Shown here: positions 42,705 to 51,098 of the stretch, in pieces
How the letters are laid out: every line of letters begins with the position of its first letter
Numbering within the stretch: the stretch's first letter is position 1
DNA from: Fictibacillus norfolkensis
GTDB lineage: Bacteria > Bacillota > Bacilli > Bacillales > Fictibacillaceae
Length of the DNA stretch: 64,000 nucleotides
NCBI RefSeq assembly: GCF_014836645.1
Contig: NZ_JACSQM010000002.1
Coordinates: 372,001-436,000 of the forward strand
Direction: 5' to 3'
Program-made: the position numbers and the translations under genes
Notes under the pieces: model-generated
The model's database searches: none
Told to the model about the DNA's origin: nothing
What the model saw: only the letters and a program-made list of their open reading frames with translations

Positions 42705-42905
42705 TATTTATATTCTATTTACCTCTTTTTGTCAACGGATAAACTTAATTTTTTTTCTTCATTTTATTGTTTCTCATCCACGTTGCTCACTTTTCACGGG
42801 ACATGCGGTGAGCGTCCTAAAAAAATAAAAAACCACCCGAGAAGACGAATCCACCCGGATGGCTATTTCTATTGTGTATGCATATTGACTTTTTTATACT
42901 TGGAA

Positions 42906-43769
42906 TCAACCTTTATTTTCCGGTCGAACAAAGCTCATCTTTTCTTTGTAAGCTGTTAAAAATGGAAGGTCTGGGTAATGTTTCTCCACAAGGTTAAAAA
43001 CTTCTTGAATTAATTGCTCTAACTCTTTTATACTCTCATGAACATTTTGAATGAGAATACGTGATAGCCTCTCATCTAAATGATCTGGCTTTATTGTGAA
43101 AATCTCGCTGTATTTATGCATCCACTTAAATGACGGATGATGAATATACAGTTTATTTAAACCGAATAGTGTTCCGAGAAGCTTCTTCTGTACACCCACC
43201 AACAGATCATACAACATGATCCACTCGTTTCTATCCAATAGAGCATAACGGTTGTTCCACCTACTCCATAAAGCTAGATTTTCTTCGATCATGTTTTGTG
43301 CTAATTGATTTGGATACACTTCCACTTCTTTTTTTAGTTCACAAATCACCTGATCTCCGTACAAACTTACTCCATAAAACACGGATGAAGCCATGCACTG
43401 TTTGCCGTAATCCACTTCAAACTCTTTCACTACTTCTTTTATCCACGTATTTGCTGTAGTTGTTAAGAAACTGCTGATCTCAAGCTTTATATTTTGAGGC
43501 GTTAAATAGCTTTCTGCCCATTCTTCCTCTTCAAACGGATGAAATTCTATAATCGATCCATTTATCGCACTAATCGGTAACATTCGATCTTCATCAGTTG
43601 GAGGCTCTGACCAGAAAATATTCAGTTCAATATCTGAGTGCTCGTCTTCCCAACCTCTTGAAACAGAGCCTGCCAATAATACAGCCTGCACTTTTTTATT
43701 TTCTTTATAAATAGCTGCCATTTCCCTGGCCATATCTTTTAATTTCACTTTTAATTCTCCCGCTTTCAT
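42906..43769 (-). CDS. Nucleotidyltransferase-domain protein
   Basis: 287 aa with the Pol beta-like nucleotidyltransferase motif VLLAGSVSRGWEDEHSDIELNIFW (GS-x-RG...D-x-D/E pattern), then a helical C-terminal domain. Relatives include aminoglycoside adenylyltransferases and minimal NTases, but I see no resistance-gene signature beyond the catalytic site. The function is unknown. Confidence 0.75.
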   Translation of the reverse strand: MKAGELKVKLKDMAREMAAIYKENKKVQAVLLAGSVSRGWEDEHSDIELNIFWSEPPTDEDRMLPISAINGSIIEFHPFEEEEWAESYLTPQNIKLEISSFLTTTANTWIKEVVKEFEVDYGKQCMASSVFYGVSLYGDQVICELKKEVEVYPNQLAQNMIEENLALWSRWNNRYALLDRNEWIMLYDLLVGVQKKLLGTLFGLNKLYIHHPSFKWMHKYSEIFTIKPDHLDERLSRILIQNVHESIKELEQLIQEVFNLVEKHYPDLPFLTAYKEKMSFVRPENKG

Positions 43770-43938
43770 CTAACTGAACTAGTTCTTTAAAGTCTACTAA
43801 CATATGTAAATTATTTGATAGTATTAGATTATCATATTTTAAGGAATTGTTTATTAGAAGTAATATGAATAATATAAGGAATTACCTGAAATAAATGGAC
43901 AAACAATGCAAATGATTAAAGCGGAACGGTGTGATGAG

Positions 43939-44487
43939 ATGTTAATAACAAGTAGAATTCTTTTTCGAGAGATGGTTACTGAAGACTGGAAAGCGATTCA
44001 CCGATATGCCTCACAAGAGATTGTTTCTCAATACCAGCCTTGGGGACCGAATTATGAAGAAGATTCTATAGCCTATGTGAATGAAGTGATTAATGATGCA
44101 AACCGAAATCCTCGTGAACGGTATGCCTTTGCTATCGTTGAAAAGCAATCAAACCTGTTGATCGGAGCTGGAGAATTACAGATCACCTCTTTTTCAAATC
44201 GTGTTGGTGAGATCAGTTATGTGCTTCATCCGGATTATTGGGGAAAAGGAATTGCGACGGAAGCCGGGCAACTTTTGCTGAAGTTTGGTTTTGAAGATCT
44301 GCAGCTTCATCGCCTTTTTGCAACTTGTGACCCTAGAAATAAAGCTTCAGAAAAGGTTTTAAAAAAACTAGACATGACGTTAGAAGGCGTGATGCGTGAA
44401 ATCATCCTGCTTAAAGACGGATGGCGTGACTCTTTGTTATTCAGTATGCTAGAGCACGAATGGACAGATAAAAAAGGACTCAAATAA
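43939..44487 (+). CDS. RimJ/RimL-type GNAT acetyltransferase
   Basis: About 182 aa: ITSRILFREMVTEDWKAIHRYAS, GEISYVLHPDYWGKGIATEAGQLLLKFGFEDLQLHRLFATCDPRNKASEKVLKKLDM. The acetyl-CoA loop is WGKGIATEA. This subgroup acetylates alpha-amino groups of ribosomal proteins or small-molecule amines. Homologues start at the ITSR strand, so ATG 43939 is preferred over the in-frame 43906; the ribosome binding site is weak for both. Its terminator is shared with the next convergent gene. Confidence 0.82.
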   Translation: MLITSRILFREMVTEDWKAIHRYASQEIVSQYQPWGPNYEEDSIAYVNEVINDANRNPRERYAFAIVEKQSNLLIGAGELQITSFSNRVGEISYVLHPDYWGKGIATEAGQLLLKFGFEDLQLHRLFATCDPRNKASEKVLKKLDMTLEGVMREIILLKDGWRDSLLFSMLEHEWTDKKGLK

Positions 44488-44499
44488 GAGTCCTTTTTT
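44471..44499. terminator. Bidirectional intrinsic terminator
   Basis: An AAAAAGGACTC / GAGTCCTTTTT stem with an AAATAA loop, overlapping the end of the GNAT gene and lying before the stop at 44505. Confidence 0.85.
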
Positions 44500-44504
44500 A
44501 CGTT

Positions 44505-45230
44505 TTATTTATGATGAAACGGACATTTACCCGCTATCGGTTCAACGTCGTCTCCAATAAAGTACTGTTTCCATTCACGGTGTTCCGGGTCCCCATAATG
44601 ACTGATGTTCGGGTGCTTCGGAAGATTATCCCACTTCTCTACTCGCTCGCGAACTTTTTCCCGAGACATCGCTCCGCCTGGTGAAGTTCCCTCTAAGCCC
44701 TCAAAAATGCGACGAGGCTGGAATCCGAGAACTAAACTGTTACCAAGATCTCTTGTTTTTCTTTGTTTGTATGCAGGTGCGTTCCCGAATACAAAATAAG
44801 GCTCATTATCAAATGAAAAAGCGAATAAGTGGTGGTCCGGGTCTTTCGGTATATGCTCTGGCCAAGGCTGATTATCTGTTTCGTGCAATGACTGAAGTAT
44901 CTTCCAAAAATAATCACGGTAATACGGAATGTCTTTTTCTTCTTTTTCCGGCTCAACAAATACAAATAATCCGTGACGAATCAATTTAGGTGCATCAAAA
45001 AGTTTGTTAAATTCTCGAATTGCCTCAGGCAGGTTCGACCAGTCATCATGCGTCACATACGCATAGCGCAATTCTCCCTTATTCTCAGCAGCCATTCCAA
45101 AATAACAAGGAAAAGTTTTGTTCGTCACTGTCTCATGGAAAGTCTTATACTCCTCGATCACCCACGCTGGCACTATTTCTGGATTCGTCATATCTTCTTT
45201 TTTCAGCAAACACAATTGTTTCGTCTCCAC
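44505..45230 (-). CDS. YqcI/YcgG-family protein (possible haem N-hydroxylase-like fold)
   Basis: 241 aa matching Bacillus YqcI/YcgG: PCYFGMAAENKGELRYAYV, GLFVFVEPEKEEKDIPYYRDYFWKILQ, DPDHHLFAFSFDNEPYFVFGNAP, SLVLGFQPRRIFEGL and the C-terminal CPFHHK. Members include GntA (guanitoxin biosynthesis) and the related DcsA, which hydroxylate guanidino or amino nitrogen in a haem-dependent way. A biosynthetic partner is not evident here, so the reaction is open. The HHK tail may contribute to haem or metal binding. Confidence 0.8.
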   Translation of the reverse strand: METKQLCLLKKEDMTNPEIVPAWVIEEYKTFHETVTNKTFPCYFGMAAENKGELRYAYVTHDDWSNLPEAIREFNKLFDAPKLIRHGLFVFVEPEKEEKDIPYYRDYFWKILQSLHETDNQPWPEHIPKDPDHHLFAFSFDNEPYFVFGNAPAYKQRKTRDLGNSLVLGFQPRRIFEGLEGTSPGGAMSREKVRERVEKWDNLPKHPNISHYGDPEHREWKQYFIGDDVEPIAGKCPFHHK

Positions 45231-45272
45231 TTAACCACTCCTCTAATCTGTTAATGAGGAATTTCCCTTAAG

Positions 45273-46286
45273 CTAGTTTGTTAAAACATGATTATTACTT
45301 CTTCTTTTTTCCAGTTCTTTTTCTAGTCGCTGATGATGACGAGCCAGCCAAACCATTTCTTGTTGAAATCTTTTTGGAGGCTCTCCTTCATGAGGATTGA
45401 TATCGATCCACCACGTACTTTCCATATACCAAACTAATCTTAAAGATATTACTAATCTTTCAACTGATAATTCATTTGTATTATTGTACCCTTTAAGAAA
45501 TGCCTGGACAGCTTTACGATTTAGAATATTATTTTGCAGACACGTTGAGATGATCAGTCTCCCGATATCCAATTCTATATAGTCATAGTTCATTCGATCA
45601 AAATCGAGAATCGCCGATAAATGATCTTCGGAAAAGAGCAAGTTATCCACCCAAAGGTCGCGATGACACCAGCCAGGAGTGAGATCATTAAACTGCTCTA
45701 GATCCAACGCTAAGGTTGCAGTCTTTTGTAGCTCCATTAAAGAACGTACACGGTCTAATCCTTGTTCATCACACTTATGTATTTCACTTTGCCAATACTC
45801 CACACGTTCTTCTATAGAAGGAATTTTGAATATCGTTTCTGATTTCGCTGATAATGTTCCATCATTCAATAAAGTGTGAAGTCTTCCAACTTCATCACCA
45901 AGAGATTGCATCTGGTTACTCGAAAGATTACCCGGTGAGACTAAGCTTCCCTCCATGAAGCGCATTACAGTAAAACGTTCACCTTCTGTTGACTTCTGTA
46001 AAAGATCACCTTTATATGACAAAATTTCAGGACAAGCTATTCCTTGTGAGAACAATCTATTTTGTGTATGAAGAGCAGATTGGATCATTGAAAGATCGTA
46101 CCTTTTCATTCGCTCTTTATTGTATTGTTTTATTAGGAAAACACCTTGATTCGTTTCGATCTTCCATTTTTGATTGAGCCACCCACGTTTAATCGGTGTT
46201 GAACCACCCACTTCAAAACCAAACCGGGTATCTACCTCTTCTTTTAAATGAGTCAATAGACTTTCATTCGGTATCTCTGTCTCCAA
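45273..46286 (-). CDS. Aminoglycoside phosphotransferase-like (APH/CotS-type) kinase
   Basis: 337 aa kinase-like fold. IKQYNKERMKRYDLSM is the Lys-containing N-lobe strand, GWCHRDLWVDNLLF the catalytic loop (HRD...N), and AILDFDRMNYD the metal-binding DFD. CotS and small-molecule kinases such as homoserine or choline kinases share this fold, so neither spore coat nor resistance is certain. The proposed start is TTG 46286. Confidence 0.82.
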   Translation of the reverse strand: METEIPNESLLTHLKEEVDTRFGFEVGGSTPIKRGWLNQKWKIETNQGVFLIKQYNKERMKRYDLSMIQSALHTQNRLFSQGIACPEILSYKGDLLQKSTEGERFTVMRFMEGSLVSPGNLSSNQMQSLGDEVGRLHTLLNDGTLSAKSETIFKIPSIEERVEYWQSEIHKCDEQGLDRVRSLMELQKTATLALDLEQFNDLTPGWCHRDLWVDNLLFSEDHLSAILDFDRMNYDYIELDIGRLIISTCLQNNILNRKAVQAFLKGYNNTNELSVERLVISLRLVWYMESTWWIDINPHEGEPPKRFQQEMVWLARHHQRLEKELEKRRSNNHVLTN

Positions 46287-46308
46287 TCACTTCACTTCTT
46301 TCTAACTG

Positions 46309-46614
46309 TTACTGAAGTTCTTGCCATTTTGTCCAAACCGCTTCATCTCTTTTTATATAATTTCCGGCATCTCGGTCCATGTATCCGTTCACTATAAATT
46401 CTCTGCAAATGGTACAAAAATCTTCATGATACGTCTTTATAAATTCATTGATCTCTCGTTCCGTATAGGACTGATTGTCGTTCAACTTTTGAACTAAATA
46501 TTCTAACACGACTAATTTCTTCTTCTTTTGAGAAGGGATGTTCTTTAAGCGCCCGTCTCTGTTTAGAAATGCGTTCAATACACTTTTTTGGTAGCTTTCA
46601 AGGCTAGTTGTCAT
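46309..46614 (-). CDS. DUF2087-family protein
   Basis: About 101 aa. The pattern AFLNRDGRLKNIPSQKKKKLVVLEYLVQKLNDNQSYTEREINEFIKTYHEDFCTICREFIVNGYMDRDAGNYIKRDE matches DUF2087, a winged-helix-like module often next to or fused with regulators. It may bind nucleic acid, but that is unproven. ATG 46614 follows GAAAGGA and overlaps the stop of the acetyltransferase gene upstream, so the two are coupled. Confidence 0.82.
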   Translation of the reverse strand: MTTSLESYQKSVLNAFLNRDGRLKNIPSQKKKKLVVLEYLVQKLNDNQSYTEREINEFIKTYHEDFCTICREFIVNGYMDRDAGNYIKRDEAVWTKWQELQ

Positions 46615-47407
46615 GATGATTTTTCCTTTCTTCACATGAATTGATCGTCCATTTTTCGATGTCTTTAAAGCCTAACCTTTTATAGATACGACCAGCTTCT
46701 GGGTTGTCATAAAATAATGTCAATGTCTTATTTTCTTGAAAAAGGTTATACATCAAGTGTTCTATACAGATGCTTGCCAATCCTTTTCCCTTTTTTGCGG
46801 GCAGGGTACAGACACCTGATACCATAGCGGCTACAGATGTCTCACAAACGGTAGATGCTGACGAAATCAACTTGTTATCTTCTTCAATCACGAATATCCT
46901 AGACCATCCATTATTCATCTGATCAATAAAAGATTCCGGATTATACTCCCTCTTAAATTCAGGAACTTCTTGATAAAAAGAGATGAGCTGAGGAATTTCT
47001 TCTTTGCTTAAACATCTGACTGAATCAGAATGGTTATGATTTGGTGTGGGGTCACATTTTGCATAATAATAACTTTCGCGTTTTGAATAACCGTCTGTAA
47101 TCAGTGGTCCTATCTCTTTCGTTAAACGTTCTATTCCATTAACTTGTTTCTCATTTGTATTGGCATTGATTATGTCCGCAATTACCTGCACATTACAACC
47201 TGTTTCCCAATACGGTGTATATTTGTTCTTAAATTTACACAGCACAGCGTTCAACTCACCATCGGAATCGAACTGACCCCATAGGGTTTGAATATCTGCT
47301 TCGTACCCATATGCTTCTATTCCCCACAACGTAAACAGGTTCTCTGCTGGCTTTTTGCTCAGAAGTTTCATTATGTTTTCATGATCACTTTGATTTAATT
47401 TTCTCAT
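46604..47407 (-). CDS. GNAT-family acetyltransferase, two-domain
   Basis: 267 aa. The C-terminal GNAT half carries SGVCTLPAKKGKGLASICIEHLMYNLFQE (acetyl-CoA loop KKGKGLAS) and NPEAGRIYKRLGFKDIEKW. The N-terminal half is a degenerate GNAT-like domain. Substrate unknown. It overlaps the DUF2087 gene and probably forms an operon with it. Start ATG after GAGGGT. Confidence 0.8.
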   Translation of the reverse strand: MRKLNQSDHENIMKLLSKKPAENLFTLWGIEAYGYEADIQTLWGQFDSDGELNAVLCKFKNKYTPYWETGCNVQVIADIINANTNEKQVNGIERLTKEIGPLITDGYSKRESYYYAKCDPTPNHNHSDSVRCLSKEEIPQLISFYQEVPEFKREYNPESFIDQMNNGWSRIFVIEEDNKLISSASTVCETSVAAMVSGVCTLPAKKGKGLASICIEHLMYNLFQENKTLTLFYDNPEAGRIYKRLGFKDIEKWTINSCEERKNHHDN

Positions 47408-47424
47408 ATGTTTGTACCCTCAGC

Positions 47425-47823
47425 TTATAGAGATTGGGATTGCCTATTCCGTTCGAAACCTAAATAACGTGTGCCTTGAAAGGTGAGTGTTCCTCTATCA
47501 CCTTCAACTAATGTGCCGTATTCTTGTGCCTTAACGTGAAACTCCATTCGGTCCCCGCTCTCTACTTCAAATGTGACATAGTACCATGTGGAAGCAGACG
47601 TATCATTAGAACCACCGCTTACTTCACTTCTTTTCGTAACCACTTCTGCCGCGACGGATAGCATAGGCTGCTTGTTATTGCTGTTCCACTGACTGATTCC
47701 TTTCACGATGACAATTACAAAAACACTAATAACGATTACAAAGACAGCACCGATAAAAATGGGAACGATATCAAACATCAGATCTCCGCTGCCGCCAAAT
47801 CCTGGTTCTTCAAAACCCTCCAT
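47425..47823 (-). CDS. DUF2500-family membrane protein
   Basis: About 132 aa. One N-terminal membrane segment (IVPIFIGAVFVIVISVFVIVIVKG) is followed by an extracytoplasmic beta domain (MLSVAAEVVTKRSEVSG, TWYYVTFEVESGDRMEFHVKAQEYGTLVEGDRGTLTFQGTRYLGFER) typical of DUF2500. The function is not known. ATG 47823 follows CAGGAGGG; the longer start contains that site inside the gene. Confidence 0.85.
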   Translation of the reverse strand: MEGFEEPGFGGSGDLMFDIVPIFIGAVFVIVISVFVIVIVKGISQWNSNNKQPMLSVAAEVVTKRSEVSGGSNDTSASTWYYVTFEVESGDRMEFHVKAQEYGTLVEGDRGTLTFQGTRYLGFERNRQSQSL

Positions 47824-47905
47824 AACTTCATCCCTCCTGCCACCCACTTACCATAATATTACATACGAAAGCGAAAAAATAGAAGTTTCAGATTTAACGC
47901 CGTTC

Positions 47906-48057
47906 TTTTACGGTACGTGTTTTTATTTCTGTTACACGTTCACTGGTAAATCGTCTCTTTCCACCTGTATTCGCACCGTAACCACCTGTAACTGTGAACT
48001 CACCACCTGAACGATGCCTCTTTTCACGGATAAATCGCAATTCACCACCAAAAAGGA
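47906..48057. repeat. Phased short-repeat array F (core CACCTG, period exactly 21 bp) with leader
   Basis: Core copies start at 47941, 47962, 47983, 48004, 48025 and 48046, exactly 21 bp apart (CACTGG, CACCTG, CACCTG, CACCTG, CACGGA, CACCAA). The 21-bp leader at 47906-47926 is identical to that of array E, with the same 35-bp spacing. A minus-strand frame reads as heptads (GGEFTVT, GGYGANT, GGKRRFT) and ends ERVTEIKTRTVK. Intergenic, next to the siderophore-operon terminator. Confidence 0.9.
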
Positions 48058-48063
48058 CGCAAA

Positions 48064-48096
48064 AAAGGACTTCCTTGGTCAATAGGAAGTCCTCAT
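48064..48096 (-). terminator. Intrinsic terminator of the siderophore operon
   Basis: An AGGACTTCCT / AGGAAGTCCT stem with an eight-base loop and a six-base A-run at 48061-48066, just after the last siderophore gene. Confidence 0.85.
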
Positions 48097-48103
48097 TTTA
48101 TAG

Positions 48104-49909
48104 TTATTGAACAGCCATCTCTTTATTTTGGCGAATTTCATAAAGTGCGTTTCGTACTTTTCCAAACTCAGAAGCATGTGGACGGTCATCTCCATCTCCA
48201 TAACCGTAATCTACCATTCTATTTCGATTTAGACATAGCTTTGTAAGCTCTGGTTTAAAGAAATCAAACAGCTTGAACCGCTCTTCTAAATGTGAGAATC
48301 TCGCTTGATACGCTTCAATACTGTCTACCAAATGTGACCAGAACGCTTTTTCTTCTAATAAATCGTTACGCACCATTACATTTGACAAATAACGAAGATG
48401 ACAGATAAAGAGTCCTGTAAAAATAAATTGCGTTAATCCTTCAGGTGGTTCACTGCGTAATACAGCGCGCAGTTCTTCTGTTACACCCTCTAGCTCTTTG
48501 AAAGGCTGATCCGAGATGTTCACGTCATCTACGTAATCTTTAACCGCTAGTCTTTCAGGCTGATAGTCTTTCAAAATTAAAATCGTGTTCTGACCATGCG
48601 GTGAAAAAACAGTTCCATATTGATAAAGAAAATGAAGCAGCGGTGGCATCACAACACCGAAGAACTTCTTCATCCACTCGTCAGCACTTAACCCAGACTT
48701 TTCAATCAGACTTTGTACATAAGGCTTTCCGTTTCCATCAACATGATGAAGTGCAGCAAGTGTGATGGGTTGTTCACCGTCTTTTAAATACGTGTAGATG
48801 CTTTCGCGCCAGATTGTTCCTAGCATCTCTAGGTATTGATATGGTGCTCCCTTCAGCTTGCTATAGTGAGGGTGATCTACATTAATACTCGCTATCTCTC
48901 CCGGAAGGACGACTTCACATTCGTCACGTAAGAAACTGTCACCTTCAAAAATTCCTTTGATGTGCTCTGTAACGCGTGGTGCGATGAGTGTGCGTTCTGA
49001 CGGAAGTCCTCGATACACGAGTGTATTTAGAATACTCATCGGAAGCTTAACGTGAGACTTCAACGGGTTTGTCACATTAACAAACGTTCGAACAGATTGT
49101 TGAGGCAAGTAATGATCTGTTCCTTCTTCTAAAGGGACGATCATGCCTGTAGCTAGATCCTCAGGAAAATTTTGAATCAATACGTTATTCCACTGCCATT
49201 CATGTACCGGCATAAAATAATAATCTAGCGGTAATTTCCCCTTCTCTCGTAAAATCTCATTAAAGCGCTGAACAAGAACACCATCTAGTTCTCTCATTAA
49301 AAGTTTTTCATAGTGAAGTTCGTGTACTGATTGAAACTGAGCACGATCGCGATGAACGGCAATCCAGAACAGCTTTGTTTCGTTCTGATTCTCAGGAGCG
49401 TATTTGTTATAGTCATGAAAGCCAAAACCGATACGACCTTTGTTATACGTGATCCATGGATGACCTGACATCTCTCCCTCTAACTCGGCATAATCAAGAT
49501 CTACCAATTCATCAGATGTTTTTTCATGATTGTTTAGTAGGTTTGCATCAGCAATAAGCGTATGATTCAGTTCTTTAATAAGGTGACCTGCTGTTTCTGA
49601 GGACATGCCGATCATGGGCTGAATATCCATCAAAAAGCGAATCGCATTGATTGCAGATTTCCATTCACCATTCTCAAGAACTTCGATTGATCCCGGATCT
49701 ACATCGAAGCTTTCAAATAAACGTTTTTGAGCAGTAAAACGATATTTGCGTTCTTCATTCACTGTAAAAACATATCCCTCATCTTCTTGCTCTGGGAAAA
49801 TCATCTCTTCATACATATATTCTGCAAGCATCTTCGCTAACAAATTTTTATTCACTTTTTCCCATGTATCTTTTTTTAACATGGACTCTGTTTCATTTAT
49901 ATAAAGCAT
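48104..49909 (-). CDS. NIS siderophore synthetase, IucA/IucC family (RhbF-like)
   Basis: About 601 aa IucA/IucC protein with GHPWITYNKGRIGFG, VHEWQWNNVLIQNFPEDL, FVNVTNPLKSHVKLPMSILNTLVYRGLPSERTL and a C-terminal FhuF-like part (GTVFSPHGQNTILIL). NIS synthetases adenylate citrate carboxylates and couple them to hydroxamate amines. It is the second (final) synthetase in the operon, in the position of rhbF. ATG 49909 follows AGGAGGAAG and overlaps the MFS gene by 17 bp. Confidence 0.92.
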   Translation of the reverse strand: MLYINETESMLKKDTWEKVNKNLLAKMLAEYMYEEMIFPEQEDEGYVFTVNEERKYRFTAQKRLFESFDVDPGSIEVLENGEWKSAINAIRFLMDIQPMIGMSSETAGHLIKELNHTLIADANLLNNHEKTSDELVDLDYAELEGEMSGHPWITYNKGRIGFGFHDYNKYAPENQNETKLFWIAVHRDRAQFQSVHELHYEKLLMRELDGVLVQRFNEILREKGKLPLDYYFMPVHEWQWNNVLIQNFPEDLATGMIVPLEEGTDHYLPQQSVRTFVNVTNPLKSHVKLPMSILNTLVYRGLPSERTLIAPRVTEHIKGIFEGDSFLRDECEVVLPGEIASINVDHPHYSKLKGAPYQYLEMLGTIWRESIYTYLKDGEQPITLAALHHVDGNGKPYVQSLIEKSGLSADEWMKKFFGVVMPPLLHFLYQYGTVFSPHGQNTILILKDYQPERLAVKDYVDDVNISDQPFKELEGVTEELRAVLRSEPPEGLTQFIFTGLFICHLRYLSNVMVRNDLLEEKAFWSHLVDSIEAYQARFSHLEERFKLFDFFKPELTKLCLNRNRMVDYGYGDGDDRPHASEFGKVRNALYEIRQNKEMAVQ

Positions 49910-51098
49910 CTTCTTCCTCCTTATGTATATGCAATTTTCCTTTGTTTCTTTCTCTCGAGTACGTTCCCCATAAGAAAATGAATAAGTGTAGAACGACGAA
50001 CAAACTAGCATAAGTAAATACGTCTGAAATTGAACGGGTGTTAACGATGGAGGATGCCGCGACTGGAGCTAGCAGCAACCCTACATTTTGAATCGCAGAG
50101 ATCTTGCTATAGTCTCCATGCATATTTCCACTCCACTTAAAGATAAATACGTCTATTCTCGCAAGACACCAAGCTGCCCCTATACCGAACATAAAGCGGA
50201 ACAAGATGAGTCCTGCGATACTCGTTTCGATTCCTTGGAGAAACAAACCAACAATGATCATGCTTGCCCCACCCACATAGCCGTAAAATCCTAACCGTTC
50301 ACTGTATTTTCGGATGAGCGGCAATGTGACGATCGCCATCAGACTCGGAATCAAATACAACGAACTGCTCATAATCGTATGCGTGCTGTACACATTTTCC
50401 GTGTATGTTGTAAAAAACGGCCGGATCATATTTACTGCAAGATGAAGTGTTAAAACGATGATTCCAAAAAACAAGAATTGAGTTACTAAGCTACGATGAT
50501 TTATTTGTTCTAATTCTGGGTCTACTATTTTGTTTTTGCTTACTTTTCTTAAGAAATGTACGCTGAAGAATGCCATTAAACATTCAATGATTCCAACAAT
50601 CCAAAAGATCAATAAAGGATGATCCATTTCTATAACCCATCCAGACAAAATCGTAGCTGTAACAATCGCACCTTGCAATACGGCATGATAGCTGGCTGCT
50701 GTTCCTGTTGTAGAATTTCGATTCTCAGAGATTAGAATGGTATACAACAGAAAATAGCTGCTCTTAAAAATCAATAGAAGTACACTTGCTGCTACAAACA
50801 TTTCAAAGCTTGGTGAGCTCGCCATCAGAAAGCAAGAAATTCCTGTTCCCCATTGTCCAATGATTAATAATGTAGAGCTGTTATTTCTTTTGTGGGCGAT
50901 CAATCCCCAGATGGGAGTAAAGACCACAACGACGAGTCTGCACGTCATAATGTAGAACCCTGTCAGGTCCGGATCATTTATGCCATACACCTTTTTAAAA
51001 AATTGAGGATAAAAAGGCGATATCAATACTTCTGTGCATACGAATAGAAAGACACAGCTCAATAAAAAAAGGTTTAACGAACGGTTGCTGGTTTCCAT
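49893..51098 (-). CDS. MFS transporter, probable siderophore exporter
   Basis: 401 aa with about 12 membrane helices: an N-terminal VFLFVCTEVLISPFYPQFF and the signature-like loop PIWGLIAHKRNNSSTLL. A second half follows after a charged central loop, and the C-terminus is HIHKEEEDALYK. It sits inside the siderophore operon between the monooxygenase and second synthetase genes, overlapping both, which suggests export of the finished siderophore. Import is less likely because binding-protein-dependent uptake is usual in Bacillus. Confidence 0.85.
   Translation of the reverse strand: METSNRSLNLFLLSCVFLFVCTEVLISPFYPQFFKKVYGINDPDLTGFYIMTCRLVVVVFTPIWGLIAHKRNNSSTLLIIGQWGTGISCFLMASSPSFEMFVAASVLLLIFKSSYFLLYTILISENRNSTTGTAASYHAVLQGAIVTATILSGWVIEMDHPLLIFWIVGIIECLMAFFSVHFLRKVSKNKIVDPELEQINHRSLVTQFLFFGIIVLTLHLAVNMIRPFFTTYTENVYSTHTIMSSSLYLIPSLMAIVTLPLIRKYSERLGFYGYVGGASMIIVGLFLQGIETSIAGLILFRFMFGIGAAWCLARIDVFIFKWSGNMHGDYSKISAIQNVGLLLAPVAASSIVNTRSISDVFTYASLFVVLHLFIFLWGTYSRERNKGKLHIHKEEEDALYK

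Noticed and set aside
42820..42860. Hairpin terminator between the nucleotidyltransferase and Nudix regulator genes
   Set aside because: The CCACCCG repeats are direct rather than inverted, so no stable stem forms.
45273..46286. Aminoglycoside-resistance gene
   Set aside because: The kinase fold is shared with many small-molecule kinases and CotS; nothing in the neighbourhood points to resistance.
47894..48082. 62-aa minus-strand ORF as a gene
   Set aside because: It lies inside array F, lacks a convincing ribosome binding site, and its heptad look follows from the 21-bp period. Kept as a finding, not a CDS.
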